64,000 nucleotides of DNA from positions 124,001-188,000 of the forward strand of contig CALLIK010000003.1 in NCBI GenBank assembly GCA_938009235.1, given 5' to 3'. The position numbers were made by a program, and so were the translations under genes. Positions 20,272-28,945 of the stretch are shown here, one piece after another; position 1 is the first letter of the stretch, and the number at the start of each line of letters is the position of its first letter. The notes beneath the pieces were generated by a model. The model had not been told where the DNA came from, ran no database searches, and worked only from the letters and a program-made list of their open reading frames with translations. The DNA is from an uncultured Caulobacterales bacterium (GTDB lineage: Bacteria; Pseudomonadota; Alphaproteobacteria; Caulobacterales; Maricaulaceae).

Positions 20272-21057
20272 ATGCGTATTTTATTCACAACCCTCTGTTT
20301 TGCTCTGCCGTTCGCGGTTTTGCCACTCAGTGCCTCGGCGCAAGTCAAACAGGTTCCGCCTGTAATTGACCTGCCTGCGCCAGAGCCTTTGCCTGTTCCG
20401 TCAGTTCCGCAAGCCGATCCTCGACAGCAGATCAAACGCGCGCCAAGTCCTGAAACAGAATCAGAAACAGAGTTAGAAATTACGGCAGATTTGTCTGGTG
20501 AAGAGATTGCGCCCGAAGATGTTGTCCCTGAATCTCTCGCGCCTGATTATTCGAAACTCTCCCCTTCTGCGGAACGCGCTGCAAAGCTGGATGATCTCTT
20601 TATTAACCTGGCCGAAAAAGAGGACGCGCAAAGCGCCAACCTTGTGGCCGAAGAAATTTTTGCGATTTGGATTGATAGTGGTTCTGCCTCTGTGAACTTG
20701 CTGTTGCGCCGCGGTACCGAAGCCGAAGGACGTGGGCAGCCTAAGCAGGCGCGGAAGATGTATAATCATGCCGTCGATCTCTCGCCTAATTTTGCCGAAG
20801 CGTGGTCACGATCTGCGCGTCTGGCTCTGACACAAAAAGACTATAATCGCGCGCTCAACGAATCTCTGAAAACACTCGAGCTTGAACCGCGTCACTTCTT
20901 TGCGCTTTGGACGATGGGCAATGTTTTCGAAGTGCTAGGCAGGCAGGATGAAGCCCTCGAGGCCTACCGTGAAGCCAACCGTCTATATCCTGAACTGGAG
21001 GCCGTAAAGAAACGCCTCGAGCAGATGGAAACCGAAGTGAACGGAACTGTGCTGTAG
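20272..21057 (+). CDS. Secreted TPR protein
   Basis: Exported protein of about 261 residues. The signal peptide is MRILFTTLCFALPFAVLPLSASA, then a proline- and glutamate-rich stretch (about residues 25-90). Tetratricopeptide repeats follow in the C-terminal half (RKMYNHAVDLSPNFAEAWSRSARLALTQKDYNRALNE, FFALWTMGNVFEVLGRQDEALEAYREANRLYP). TPRs bind partner proteins; the partner is unknown. I use ATG 20272 because earlier in-frame starts lie inside the upstream hairpin. It runs into a CCGCGTGT/ACACGCGG hairpin just after its stop. Confidence 0.82.
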   Translation: MRILFTTLCFALPFAVLPLSASAQVKQVPPVIDLPAPEPLPVPSVPQADPRQQIKRAPSPETESETELEITADLSGEEIAPEDVVPESLAPDYSKLSPSAERAAKLDDLFINLAEKEDAQSANLVAEEIFAIWIDSGSASVNLLLRRGTEAEGRGQPKQARKMYNHAVDLSPNFAEAWSRSARLALTQKDYNRALNESLKTLELEPRHFFALWTMGNVFEVLGRQDEALEAYREANRLYPELEAVKKRLEQMETEVNGTVL

Positions 21058-21060
21058 CCA

Positions 21061-21080
21061 CCGCGTGTTGTTACACGCGG
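21061..21080 (+). repeat. Short palindrome after the TPR gene
   Basis: CCGCGTGT and ACACGCGG form a perfect 8-bp stem with loop TGTT, followed by GATGACAG. It begins 3 bases past the stop and resembles one arm of the GATGAC-ended palindromic element at 21530-21604. It may be a degraded copy that doubles as a 3'-end hairpin. Confidence 0.5.
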
Positions 21081-21151
21081 GATGACAGTGTGTTTAGCTA
21101 ACTTTCGTTTTGCGCCTCAGAACCATTTTAGTTCCTGTATCTCTTAGTTGG

Positions 21152-21173
21152 AAAAATGTCCCAAAATCTGGGA
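21152..21173 (-). terminator. Intrinsic terminator of candidate RNA 1
   Basis: Minus-strand TCCCA/TGGGA stem with a five-base loop, then CATTTTT. The CCCA arm is also part of the long-range AATCTGGG/CCCAGATT pairing, so the two structures compete. Confidence 0.55.
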
Positions 21174-21405
21174 TGTTCGCGAGGGTATTTCAGGGCCCGG
21201 TGGAACCGGAATAAGTGTAGTGTTTTCGGCCCCATAGGGACCCTCGCGATAACGCCTTTTTCCACTGCCGGCCGAACACAGAAGTCGTGTCTGAATCAGC
21301 TCTCGGCAGGCCACCCAGATTGATCGACATTACCCGATCACCCCCAATGACAAGCGTCACTTCTTTCCGATCAGATCAATGTGCACATGACCGCCCGTTG
21401 AAAGA
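21152..21405 (-). ncRNA. Candidate structured RNA 1, unidentified
   Basis: This stretch between convergent genes has no credible reading frame but folds strongly. AATCTGGG (21165-21172) pairs with CCCAGATT (21314-21321), enclosing a perfect 9-bp helix (21178-21186 with 21240-21248) and a CTGCCG/CGGCAG helix, which makes a three-way junction. On the minus strand it ends in TCCCA/TGGGA plus five T (21152-21173). Its upstream flank is shared with a second locus at 48.8 kb. I tested tmRNA, RNase P, SRP and 6S signatures by eye; none fitted. The exact ends are guesses. Confidence 0.5.
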
Positions 21406-21469
21406 AGACAGGCCTAGAATGACACAGCTTTTGAGGGTGCGGATTAGTCTCTGTGTTTTCATTGTAAGG
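21401..21469 (-). promoter_or_regulatory. Conserved block upstream of RNA 1 (copy 1)
   Basis: Minus-strand block whose core CTGTGTCATTCTA and flank CCTTACAA recur at 48757-48822 in the same position relative to another structured locus. It is probably a promoter or shared regulator site. I could not assign -35 and -10 hexamers with confidence. Confidence 0.5.
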
Positions 21470-21529
21470 AGTTGAAATACAACACAGGTAAATATTCTAA
21501 AGCGGGGATCATTCTTCGAATTTCAACTT

Positions 21530-21604
21530 CGTCATCACAAGACCTGTTCTTGTGATCCATGTGTAAGTGATTTGTAGATTGCAAGAACAAGTCTTGCAAT
21601 GACG
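21530..21604. repeat. Double-hairpin palindromic element with CGTCAT ends
   Basis: A 75-bp element framed by CGTCAT and ATGACG. It contains two perfect hairpins: ATCACAAGA/TCTTGTGAT (21534-21556) and ATTGCAAGA/TCTTGCAAT (21578-21600), 21 bases apart. This layout resembles short non-autonomous palindromic repeats scattered in alphaproteobacterial intergenic DNA. It lies just past the stop of the membrane protein gene that ends at 21621 and may serve as its terminator. Confidence 0.65.
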
Positions 21605-21620
21605 CTCTGAAAGGTTGGCT

Positions 21621-22142
21621 TTATTCGAAAACCTCTGCCGTATCATCCGTTTTCGCGATCATGTGCTTGGCTATGAGGCTGCCGCAAATTGCACCCATTG
21701 GGTAGGTCAGCCAGAATGTCAGGATGTTTCCAATAAGTGTGAGATTTATGGCATTGCTTATGCCTGAACTCATGCGTGTGATTTCGCCAAAAGCTAGAGA
21801 GAACTCGCCTGGGTATATAAATCCGAGAGCAAAACCTAAGACAGGGTAAGCGAGGAAAACCGTTAGGCAGCCCGCGATAAGGCCTTTGCGTTTGGTGGGT
21901 TTCTTTTTCACTATCAAGATCCAAATCACGAAAGCTAAAATGCCGCATAATATTGCAAAGGGGGAAATAGACTGGACAATTGGAATTATTATTCTGTCAG
22001 GGTCATTTTTATCAGCTGCGGGGTCTAGAAGGCCGTGTGACACTAATTTAAAAAGATGCCCTATGAGATAAGTTACGACCATAGGTATCGACGCAAAAAT
22101 AAGTCCATATTTATATAACAGGGATGAGGTGTGTTTACTCAT
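21621..22142 (-). CDS. Four-helix membrane protein, unknown
   Basis: I do not recognise this 173-residue protein. Membrane segments lie at about residues 12-35 (LIFASIPMVVTYLIGHLF), 55-80 (ISPFAILCGILAFVIWILIV), 87-112 (GLIAGCLTVFLAYPVLGFALGF) and 130-155. It is the last gene of an operon and overlaps the GIY-YIG gene by 4 bases. No functional motif is seen. Confidence 0.72.
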   Translation of the reverse strand: MSKHTSSLLYKYGLIFASIPMVVTYLIGHLFKLVSHGLLDPAADKNDPDRIIIPIVQSISPFAILCGILAFVIWILIVKKKPTKRKGLIAGCLTVFLAYPVLGFALGFIYPGEFSLAFGEITRMSSGISNAINLTLIGNILTFWLTYPMGAICGSLIAKHMIAKTDDTAEVFE

Positions 22143-22423
22143 GTCGCTTTACCTTGCACCAAACTCAACTTCTGAGCCCTATTTAATTGCTTCACCGCAT
22201 ATTCGCGTTTCGAGGCTGTGCTTCTGTTTTCTGAGTTTTCACTCCAGACTAATGTCACCGGTAATCTGACTCGTGTATATTTTGCGCCTTTGCCTGCATT
22301 ATGAGTCGCGATGCGTGCGGTCAGGTCTTTGGCGATACCTGTATAGAGCGATCCATCGGCGCAGCGAACCATATAGACAGACCAGTCTGGTGACGGAGGC
22401 GTTTCAACGAGATTTGACTTCAT
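22139..22423 (-). CDS. GIY-YIG domain protein (UPF0213 type)
   Basis: A single GIY-YIG nuclease-like domain of 94 residues: VYMVRCADGSLYTGIAKDLTARIATHNAGKGAKYTR. The motif tyrosines appear as VYM and YTG, and the conserved arginine and the TASKREYAVKQL helix with its glutamate are kept, so it may be active. Stand-alone members of this family act on DNA but have no agreed role. It is coupled by 4-base overlaps to the dipeptidase before it and the membrane protein after it. Confidence 0.88.
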   Translation of the reverse strand: MKSNLVETPPSPDWSVYMVRCADGSLYTGIAKDLTARIATHNAGKGAKYTRVRLPVTLVWSENSENRSTASKREYAVKQLNRAQKLSLVQGKAT

Positions 22424-23577
22424 TCCGTTGGCAGATTTTCAGTAAAGAAACGCCGCGCATTGCCGCCCATGATTTTGCGGATGTTCTCTTTACTCATGCC
22501 TTGCTGCATCAGCGCATGTGTGATCGCAGCGAGCTCTGATGTGTCGAGGCTCGTCGTGACTGTTCCATCATAATCTGAGCCGAGCGCCACAGCATTTGGG
22601 CCGAGCAATACTGTCGCATCAATGATTGCGTCTGCAATTCCATTGGGGGTGATATCGCAGATCACGCCGCTGAAATAGCCAATCCCAATCAGGCCACCAC
22701 GTGCGGCAATCTCTTGTAAAATATCATCAGGTAGATTGCGGTTTTTGGTCTTCGGACAACTGGCGACAGTGCCGCCGTGACTGATGAAGATTGGAGCCGT
22801 TGTTATTTTCAAGACGTCGCGAACCGATTGTGCGGAACTATGGGCAACATCTATTATGACGCCTTTTTTATTCATCTCTTTGACAGCGGCGCGCCCGAAC
22901 CCCGTGAGGCCCGCTTGGCTGCGACCATGCAATGATCCGCCGAGTTCATTATCGAAAAAATGGTGTAAGCCCATCGCGCGATAGCCTTCATTATACAGGC
23001 GGTGAATTTTCTCCAAATCGCCATGTAAGGGATGCGAGCCTTCCGTTAGAAGCAACCCCAAAAGACGATCTGTTTTTTCCATATCAGCGGCGGTTCGCAC
23101 GATATGGACTTCGCCTTTGCGTTCTAGCTTTTGCAGGCGTTGGGCTTGATAGGCCGCGCGCTCATAGAGCGAACCCCAAGTGCGTAGAGGCCAGAGTTGC
23201 GCTTGGACGAGTGTTGTAATCTGGTCGGGCGCATCGGCATCATTGCCGTTGAAGTTTTGCCCCTTTGAGGACTTGGTTACAGCAGAGAATATCTGAAACT
23301 CAACGCCGCCTTCGCGCAAACGCGGAAGATCCACGTGGCCGCGATCATGGCGTTTGGCTAGATTACGCCGCCACAACAGGCTGTCCGCATGAAGGTCCGC
23401 AATCCAAAGCTCATCATGGAGCGCTTGGGCGGCTTTGGAGACAGGGTAGGCGTTATGATCCAGTACGGCATTCATTTTGGAATCAACTTTGGGGCCAAGG
23501 ATTTGCGTCAGAAATATATATCCAGCCAACAGCAATATCGGCAGCACAAATTTCAGGCTTTTAAAAATACGTTTCAT
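22420..23577 (-). CDS. Membrane dipeptidase, peptidase family M19
   Basis: Renal-dipeptidase-like zinc enzyme that splits dipeptides, including D-residue forms. Of its 385 residues, 5-24 form an N-terminal membrane anchor (FKSLKFVLPILLLAGYIFL). Metal ligands are visible in LWIADLHADSLLWRR (HxD), LLLTEGSHPL, IDVAHSS and IFISHGG, and the closing GSDYDG motif is present. It is probably periplasmic and membrane-bound. It overlaps its neighbours on both sides by 4 bases. Confidence 0.92.
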   Translation of the reverse strand: MKRIFKSLKFVLPILLLAGYIFLTQILGPKVDSKMNAVLDHNAYPVSKAAQALHDELWIADLHADSLLWRRNLAKRHDRGHVDLPRLREGGVEFQIFSAVTKSSKGQNFNGNDADAPDQITTLVQAQLWPLRTWGSLYERAAYQAQRLQKLERKGEVHIVRTAADMEKTDRLLGLLLTEGSHPLHGDLEKIHRLYNEGYRAMGLHHFFDNELGGSLHGRSQAGLTGFGRAAVKEMNKKGVIIDVAHSSAQSVRDVLKITTAPIFISHGGTVASCPKTKNRNLPDDILQEIAARGGLIGIGYFSGVICDITPNGIADAIIDATVLLGPNAVALGSDYDGTVTTSLDTSELAAITHALMQQGMSKENIRKIMGGNARRFFTENLPTE

Positions 23578-24209
23578 GTGATGTCATCCCCTTTTGCAGT
23601 CGTGTCTTTTGGAACGGGTAAGTTCCATTCAAAACGCAGCGATAGTCCACGGATAATAAAGCAGAGTCCCGCGCCCAGTAAAAGGGCTAGAAATTGATCT
23701 AACCCCAGTAGCCTGACCGCAACATAGGTTCCCGCGCCTGCAATCGCGGCCGTCGCATAGACGTCCTGCCGCAGCAATAATGGCGTTTCATTACAGACGA
23801 CATCGCGCATTAACCCGCCCGCCGTAGCCGTGATCGTGCCCATCATAATAGCGATGCTGGCCCCATACCCTAACTCTAGGGCTTTGGACGCGCCAACTAC
23901 GGCAAAGAGCGCCAGCCCGCCTGCATCAATCCATTTCAAACTACGAATACGAGAGAGGCGGTCAGGCGATAAGAATGCCAAAATACCAGCAACCGTCGGG
24001 ACCCATAGGATTTTAGGTTGGGTTAACCAAAATACGGGTTGATCGAGCAATATATCTCGCAGGGTCCCGCCGCCAATTGCGGGTAAAAAGGCAATTAAAA
24101 TAACGCCTAATATATCGAACTTCTGACGCACTGCCATCAGCCCACCCGACAGGCCAAAGACAAATATGCCGAGGGCGTCAAAACCAGATAAGAGGAGTTC
24201 AGGGGACAT
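23574..24209 (-). CDS. TRIC/UPF0126 family membrane protein
   Basis: A 211-residue membrane protein with a tandem duplication of a three-helix unit: GFDALGIFVFGLSGGLMAVRQKFDILGV...GGGTLRDILL in the first half and AGGLALFAVVGASKALELG...ATAGGLMRDVVCNE in the second. The GGxxRD motifs are typical. Bacterial members form trimeric cation channels of the TRIC type. It is the first gene of the four-gene operon reaching 21621. Confidence 0.92.
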   Translation of the reverse strand: MSPELLLSGFDALGIFVFGLSGGLMAVRQKFDILGVILIAFLPAIGGGTLRDILLDQPVFWLTQPKILWVPTVAGILAFLSPDRLSRIRSLKWIDAGGLALFAVVGASKALELGYGASIAIMMGTITATAGGLMRDVVCNETPLLLRQDVYATAAIAGAGTYVAVRLLGLDQFLALLLGAGLCFIIRGLSLRFEWNLPVPKDTTAKGDDIT

Positions 24210-24290
24210 ATGTTTCCGTAACGCCTATTTACTGCGGCGTCAGGTTTAAACTGACTTTGCGGATTTGAATTTTAAATGTTAGCGAGGGTC

Positions 24291-24845
24291 ATGATCCACG
24301 CACTTCTTCTGATTGACTGGCAAGTTGGCTTTGATGTTCAAGATATTTGGGGCGGGGCGCGGAATAACCCAGACGCTGAGATGAAAGCCTTGCGATTGCT
24401 CGTGGCTTGGCGGGACGTTGGTCAGCCCATTTTCCACATTCGTCATGATAGATCTTCGCCTAAAAGTGTCTTGCGATTGGATAAGCCTGGCGGCGCGTTC
24501 AGGCCTGGGTTTACGCCGCAATCTGGCGAGTCTGAAATTGTTAAAGATGTTGTAAATAGTAGCTTCATTGGTACAATGCTGGAAGCGGACTTGAGGCGCT
24601 TAGGTGTCACGCATTTAACAGTCGCGGGTTTGACGACGAACCATTGCGTTTCGACCACGGTGCGCATGGCGGGGAATTTCGGATTTGAAGTCAATCTAGT
24701 TGACGAAGCCTGCGCGACATTTGATCGAACTTCTGCTGACGGCACCGTCTATCCTGCTCAGCTTGTTCATGAGCTGAGCCTTGCGAATATTGACCGCGAA
24801 TTTTGTAATGTCGTCAGTGTTGAGACTGCATTGAAAACTATTTAA
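24291..24845 (+). CDS. Isochorismatase-like cysteine hydrolase
   Basis: A 184-residue cysteine hydrolase with the complete catalytic triad: Asp9 in ALLLIDWQ, Lys85 in [11 protein letters not shown] and Cys119 in [14 protein letters not shown], plus the usual cis-peptide region GLTTN. Family members hydrolyse isochorismate, nicotinamide or other amides; the substrate is undetermined. ATG 24291 is preceded by AGCGAGGG; the upstream in-frame codon at 24276 is less likely. It is divergent from the TRIC operon. Confidence 0.9.
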   Translation: MIHALLLIDWQVGFDVQDIWGGARNNPDAEMKALRLLVAWRDVGQPIFHIRHDRSSPKSVLRLDKPGGAFRPGFTPQSGESEIVKDVVNSSFIGTMLEADLRRLGVTHLTVAGLTTNHCVSTTVRMAGNFGFEVNLVDEACATFDRTSADGTVYPAQLVHELSLANIDREFCNVVSVETALKTI

Positions 24846-24868
24846 TTAGGGCCTAATTTCGTCGCCGC

Positions 24869-25918
24869 TTAACTTCGCCATCTCAATGTGCAGGGCTTAA
24901 CCGGATGCTCAAACGGTTCGCCCGTCGCATTGCTTTTGGCCCACGCTTTTTTGAGCGCATAGTACCATTTGGCTTGAGTGTCGGCGTCTTCAATCAACAT
25001 CAGGCGCGGGTCGTGTTTAAGGCCCTTTTGCTGCAGGTCGACCATGTGCGAATCTTGGCGCAAAAATATCCGCGCGAAAATGCCCAACAGGGGTGAGAGG
25101 ATGCGGAAGGTTAGATGATCAGTAAAGAATAACTGACGGATTTCTGTACGCTTGTCATCAATGGGAATGAGGGCCGTGAAGGATAAAACGCGGCGCTTTC
25201 CTATCGTGATCTCTTCTGTCCGAACGGCAGGCAAGCGGAACGTAATCTCTGTCACAGGTTTCCCGCCCAAGAGTTTATAGGCGAATGAGTTAGAAGACGG
25301 TGAGTGGGCGACCATCGCGAAACCGCGCTCTCGGGGGGCAAAATCCTTGGCTTTGTCATGGATGGATTTGGCCGATCTCCACCACCATTGGCGATGCACA
25401 TAAGGGCCATGCGCGGGGTCCATCAATCCAATTACGGCGTGGTCAATATGGCAGGCTAAGTCTACGCGATCATCCAAGCTGGCTGCTTCACGGGGGAGGT
25501 CAATTTGTGGTGGATCAATCGGCGGAGGCGTCGTGTCTTTGGGGTCAGACCGCAAATATACCCAAAATAAAGGCCCAGTCTGCCGAACAGGATATGTCCG
25601 AACCGAAATTCGTTCGACATTCATATTTGAATCGGAAGGCAAGGCGGGAATGGTTTTGCATTGACCGTCGTTCAACCCGAACTGCCAGCCATGATAGGGA
25701 CACTCAACCGTACCAGATTTGACGCACCCCGAAGACAGGGGCGCGGCACGGTGCGGGCAAATATCACGAAGGGCAAAGACATCGTCGCCTTCGCGGGCAA
25801 GGGCGATAGGCTCTCCCGCTAATTGGAAGGCTTTGACGCCGCCTGGTTTTATATCGCTCACCAATCCGGCAAAATACCAAATGTCTTTGACGAAATTATC
25901 TGCGGCGTAGTCATCCAT
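24869..25918 (-). CDS. Rieske-type ring-hydroxylating oxygenase
   Basis: A 349-residue oxygenase component of the VanA-like type. The Rieske [2Fe-2S] ligands are Cys54, His56, Cys73 and His76 (ICPHRAAP...VECPYHGWQFG). The mononuclear iron site follows in HIDHAVIGLMDPAHGPYVH. The substrate is not predictable, and no reductase or ferredoxin gene is adjacent. It follows gluQRS by 8 bases on the same strand, an unusual pairing that probably only reflects shared transcription. Confidence 0.9.
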   Translation of the reverse strand: MDDYAADNFVKDIWYFAGLVSDIKPGGVKAFQLAGEPIALAREGDDVFALRDICPHRAAPLSSGCVKSGTVECPYHGWQFGLNDGQCKTIPALPSDSNMNVERISVRTYPVRQTGPLFWVYLRSDPKDTTPPPIDPPQIDLPREAASLDDRVDLACHIDHAVIGLMDPAHGPYVHRQWWWRSAKSIHDKAKDFAPRERGFAMVAHSPSSNSFAYKLLGGKPVTEITFRLPAVRTEEITIGKRRVLSFTALIPIDDKRTEIRQLFFTDHLTFRILSPLLGIFARIFLRQDSHMVDLQQKGLKHDPRLMLIEDADTQAKWYYALKKAWAKSNATGEPFEHPVKPCTLRWRS

Positions 25919-25926
25919 AGATGGGG

Positions 25927-26820
25927 CTATAGCGGTCCATGCGATCTAGACAAGACATCCGTTGGCGAGACGCCACTTTCACGTAGACTTTCGAGCGTCA
26001 AATCACGCGCAGACTTCGACAGCTTTCGTCCGCTGTTATCCGTAACGAGTGGGTGATGATAATATGTTGGCGTCGACCATCCCATGAGGCGCTGTATCAA
26101 AACATGCAGCGGGGTTTGATCAATGAAGTCTGCGCCGCGTACAACATGCGTAACGCCTTGCAGGTGATCATCATGCGTGACGGCGATATGGTAGCTACAC
26201 CCGATATCGCGCCGCACAATGACAGGGTCAGGGCGATCTGACGCGGCCCATGCGGTGAGGGATGGGCGAGCGTTGCGGGTTTCATAGGCGTCTAAGGCGG
26301 TGTCTGACTGCAATTCTGTGTATGTAAGTGATTGATCACTAATGGCTTGTAGGGCGAGATTTAAATTCAGGCGAATGTTAAAGGGAAGCGTTGGATTTTG
26401 TGTCTTAGATGCGTGCTTCAATGCGTAACTAAGTGATTGATCACTATTGTTCTCTAAATCTGGCGTTTTATCCGCTTTCAACTCTGTGCGGGTCAAGGCG
26501 CAGGGGTAGGCGAGGCCGCGATCTATGAGGTCGCAGACAACTTCGGCATAATCCGCCGTATGTTGGCTTTGGATGCGGGTAGGTTTCGGCCACTCATAGC
26601 CCAACCACGCAAGATCCCCATAAATGCCCTCGGTAAATTCAGGACGGCATCGCGTGTGGTCAATATTTTCAATCCGCAACAGGCCTGTGCCGTTGTGCCG
26701 TTTCGCAAAGTCAAAAACAGCCGCCGCCGCAATGCTATGCCCAATATGCAGCCGCCCCGTCGGGGACGGTGCGAAACGTGTAATGAGCTTAGGCGAGGAC
26801 AAAGGGCTTCTCGGCTTCAA
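25927..26820 (-). CDS. gluQRS: Glutamyl-Q tRNA(Asp) synthetase
   Basis: Truncated GluRS paralogue that attaches glutamate to queuosine in tRNA-Asp. HIGH is at residues 25-28 (RFAPSPTGRLHIGHS) and KLSKS is near 266-270; the anticodon-binding domain is absent as expected. The usual zinc ligands (CxC...YxxxC) are not kept: only YPCALTR is seen. The frame opens with TTG 26820 (or TTG 26802); there is no ATG before the conserved core, so it overlaps the upstream gene by 14-32 bases. A 16-bp palindromic sequence occurs twice in it. Confidence 0.9.
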   Translation of the reverse strand: MKPRSPLSSPKLITRFAPSPTGRLHIGHSIAAAAVFDFAKRHNGTGLLRIENIDHTRCRPEFTEGIYGDLAWLGYEWPKPTRIQSQHTADYAEVVCDLIDRGLAYPCALTRTELKADKTPDLENNSDQSLSYALKHASKTQNPTLPFNIRLNLNLALQAISDQSLTYTELQSDTALDAYETRNARPSLTAWAASDRPDPVIVRRDIGCSYHIAVTHDDHLQGVTHVVRGADFIDQTPLHVLIQRLMGWSTPTYYHHPLVTDNSGRKLSKSARDLTLESLRESGVSPTDVLSRSHGPL

Positions 26821-27304
26821 GAAACAGATTTCTCACTTCATTTATCCCATAGCCATAGGGCCAAAAATATCGCGGTCGAGACCCAATTATTTTAAGTCTA
26901 GGGCCTAAGCCAGAATGGGCATCAACCTGTTCCACTTGATCCCAAGTGAATGTTTCCCATCCGTGCCTCCCGCGAAATTCAACACAGGTGTCATTAGCGC
27001 GGAGTCTGGTCCAAAAGATGATATATGTGCTAAATCCCATGAGTGCAGTTAAAGGTGGCCCAAGAAGCAACCAAAATAAAAGATCATCATTTGATATGAC
27101 CCCGAAGATTGTCCAGCCACCAAAAAAAAGACACAAAAATAAAGAAAACAAACCGAGCGCCAATGATACAGGCCCTGGCTTGATTGTGACACGTCCCACT
27201 GAATCGGGAACGGCTTCTCTATAGGCGAGATTTTGGTATGTTCCCCAAACCAATCCAAATAAGATGGCAATGCCTATTATTATTAAAATTTCTTTCAGCG
27301 ACAT
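26789..27304 (-). CDS. Membrane protein with PH-like tail, unknown
   Basis: I do not recognise this 171-residue protein. Three membrane segments are visible: LIIIGIAILFGLVWGTY (5-22), ALGLFSLFLCLFFGGWTIFGVI (48-70) and LLLGPPLTALMGFSTYIIFW (78-98). The soluble tail (TCVEFRGRHGWETFTWDQVEQVDAH...LKIIGSRPRYFWPYG) has the look of a bacterial PH-like domain. It lies 15 bp after the YjgR-type ATPase gene and overlaps gluQRS. Confidence 0.72.
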   Translation of the reverse strand: MSLKEILIIIGIAILFGLVWGTYQNLAYREAVPDSVGRVTIKPGPVSLALGLFSLFLCLFFGGWTIFGVISNDDLLFWLLLGPPLTALMGFSTYIIFWTRLRANDTCVEFRGRHGWETFTWDQVEQVDAHSGLGPRLKIIGSRPRYFWPYGYGINEVRNLFLEAEKPFVLA

Positions 27305-27319
27305 ATCCTAGCTAACCCC

Positions 27320-28855
27320 CTATCGTCGCATCATGCTGCCGAGGAGGCCTCGGAGGGCGTTTCGACCTGCGCGGCGGAGCATGAGGCGACCTTCGCGTTT
27401 AACCTCTCGCATGATGACTGAGTCTTTCTTACGGCTTCGAGAGCGTTTCCGTGTCGACGACGCAGATTTAGAAGACCGCTCTTCACGGGCTTCACGCTTC
27501 TCTTCAGCCGCTTCTTCTTTGGCTTCTGTCTCTTCGGCTTCGCGTTCGGCCTTTTCACGTTTTTCAGATTTCGTGTCGAGTTGCTCATAGGCGCTCTCGC
27601 GGTCGATGGTCTCGGTGTACTTATTTTTCAAATTTGATGCCGCGATAATGGATTGGCGTTCAGGGTCCGTTGCAGGCCCAAGGCGGGATGCGGGCGGGCG
27701 CATCATAGTGCGGCCAACAACACTCGGCACGCCTTTGAGATCAAGTACAGAGACGAGCGCTTCGCCAACGCCAAGGTCGGTGATGACTTCTTCTGTATCA
27801 AAGGCGGGGTTCTCGCGGAATGAGCTTGCGGCGGCGCGAATGCTTTTTTGCTCTTTTGGCGTATAGGCCCGCAGCGCATGTTGAATTCGGTTGCCGAGCT
27901 GCCCCAAAACGGAGTCAGGAATATCCGCTGGATTTTGCGTGACGAAATAAATGCCGACACCCTTGGAGCGGATAAGTCGCGCGACTTGTTCGATTTTTTG
28001 AATCAACGCTTTCGGGGCATCGTCAAATAATAAATGCGCTTCATCAAAGAAGAACACCATTTTGGGTTTGTCTGGGTTACCAACTTCTGGAAGTTCTTCG
28101 AATAGTTCAGACAGCAACCATAATAAGAATGTCGAATAGAGAGCGGGGGAGTTAATTAAATCATCTGCCGCAAGAATATTGACTTTGCCATGCCCGTTCT
28201 CATCCACGGTCATGAGGTCTACGAGTTCAAGCGCTGGCTCAGCGAAAAACTCATCTGCGCCTGCGCGTTCTAATTTCAAAAGTTGGCGTTGAATGGCCGC
28301 TACGGATTGGCTCGTGACGTTCCCATATTCGCGGCTCATCTCTGCCTTGTTGTCGCTGATGTAATTCAACAAAGCGCGCAAGTCTTTCATATCTAGCAAC
28401 AGCATGCCTTCATCATCGGCCAATTCAAAAGCGATCGTAAGGATGCCTTCTTGCGTGTCGTTTAAACCCATAAGGCGTGAGAGAAGTGTCGGTCCCATTT
28501 CCGCAATGGTTGTCCGTACAGGATGACCTTTCTTGCCGTAGAGATCCCAGAAGACCGTTGGCATGGCGGCGTAGTTATATTCGCCCAAACCGATTTGCAT
28601 GGCGCGTTGGAGTAATTTGTCGTGCAGCTTGTGGTCTACTGACCCTGCCTGAGACACACCTGATAGATCGCCTTTAACGTCGGCCGCAAAGACAGGGACG
28701 CCTGCCTTGGAAAAGCCTTCACAGAGGATTTGTAGGGTCACGGTTTTACCTGTGCCCGTTGCGCCTGCAATCAATCCGTGACGGTTGGCGAGTGGCAGAA
28801 GCAAGTGATGTTTCTTGTCTTCGCTATCCGTACCAAGGAAAATACCGTTTTTCAT
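27320..28855 (-). CDS. YjgR/DUF853 family HerA-like ATPase
   Basis: A 511-residue P-loop ATPase of the HerA/FtsK superfamily. Walker A is GATGTGKT (31-38), Walker B is [15 protein letters not shown], and [28 protein letters not shown] supplies the sensor and arginine-finger region. Residues 400-485 are a charged Lys/Glu/Arg coiled stretch, and the tail is basic. The biological role of YjgR proteins is unknown. It leads the operon toward gluQRS and the Rieske oxygenase and is divergent from the AI-2E family permease. Confidence 0.9.
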   Translation of the reverse strand: MKNGIFLGTDSEDKKHHLLLPLANRHGLIAGATGTGKTVTLQILCEGFSKAGVPVFAADVKGDLSGVSQAGSVDHKLHDKLLQRAMQIGLGEYNYAAMPTVFWDLYGKKGHPVRTTIAEMGPTLLSRLMGLNDTQEGILTIAFELADDEGMLLLDMKDLRALLNYISDNKAEMSREYGNVTSQSVAAIQRQLLKLERAGADEFFAEPALELVDLMTVDENGHGKVNILAADDLINSPALYSTFLLWLLSELFEELPEVGNPDKPKMVFFFDEAHLLFDDAPKALIQKIEQVARLIRSKGVGIYFVTQNPADIPDSVLGQLGNRIQHALRAYTPKEQKSIRAAASSFRENPAFDTEEVITDLGVGEALVSVLDLKGVPSVVGRTMMRPPASRLGPATDPERQSIIAASNLKNKYTETIDRESAYEQLDTKSEKREKAEREAEETEAKEEAAEEKREAREERSSKSASSTRKRSRSRKKDSVIMREVKREGRLMLRRAGRNALRGLLGSMMRR

Positions 28856-28945
28856 GCTTCAAACTCTCTCAATTTGTTGATTTAGGTATGGGGTCGAGCG
28901 CGTGAATGCAATATGAGTTAGAGCGTATAGAATGAGGGAAGCGTG

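Noticed and set aside
21152-21405. 6S RNA on the plus strand
   Set aside because: GGGATGTTCGCGAGGG and the pairing of both ends look 6S-like, but the inner helices make a three-way junction rather than one long rod, and the terminator points to the minus strand. Kept as unidentified.
21530-21604. CRISPR-like repeats
   Set aside because: The two hairpins differ in sequence and there is no repeat-spacer periodicity; it is a palindromic element.
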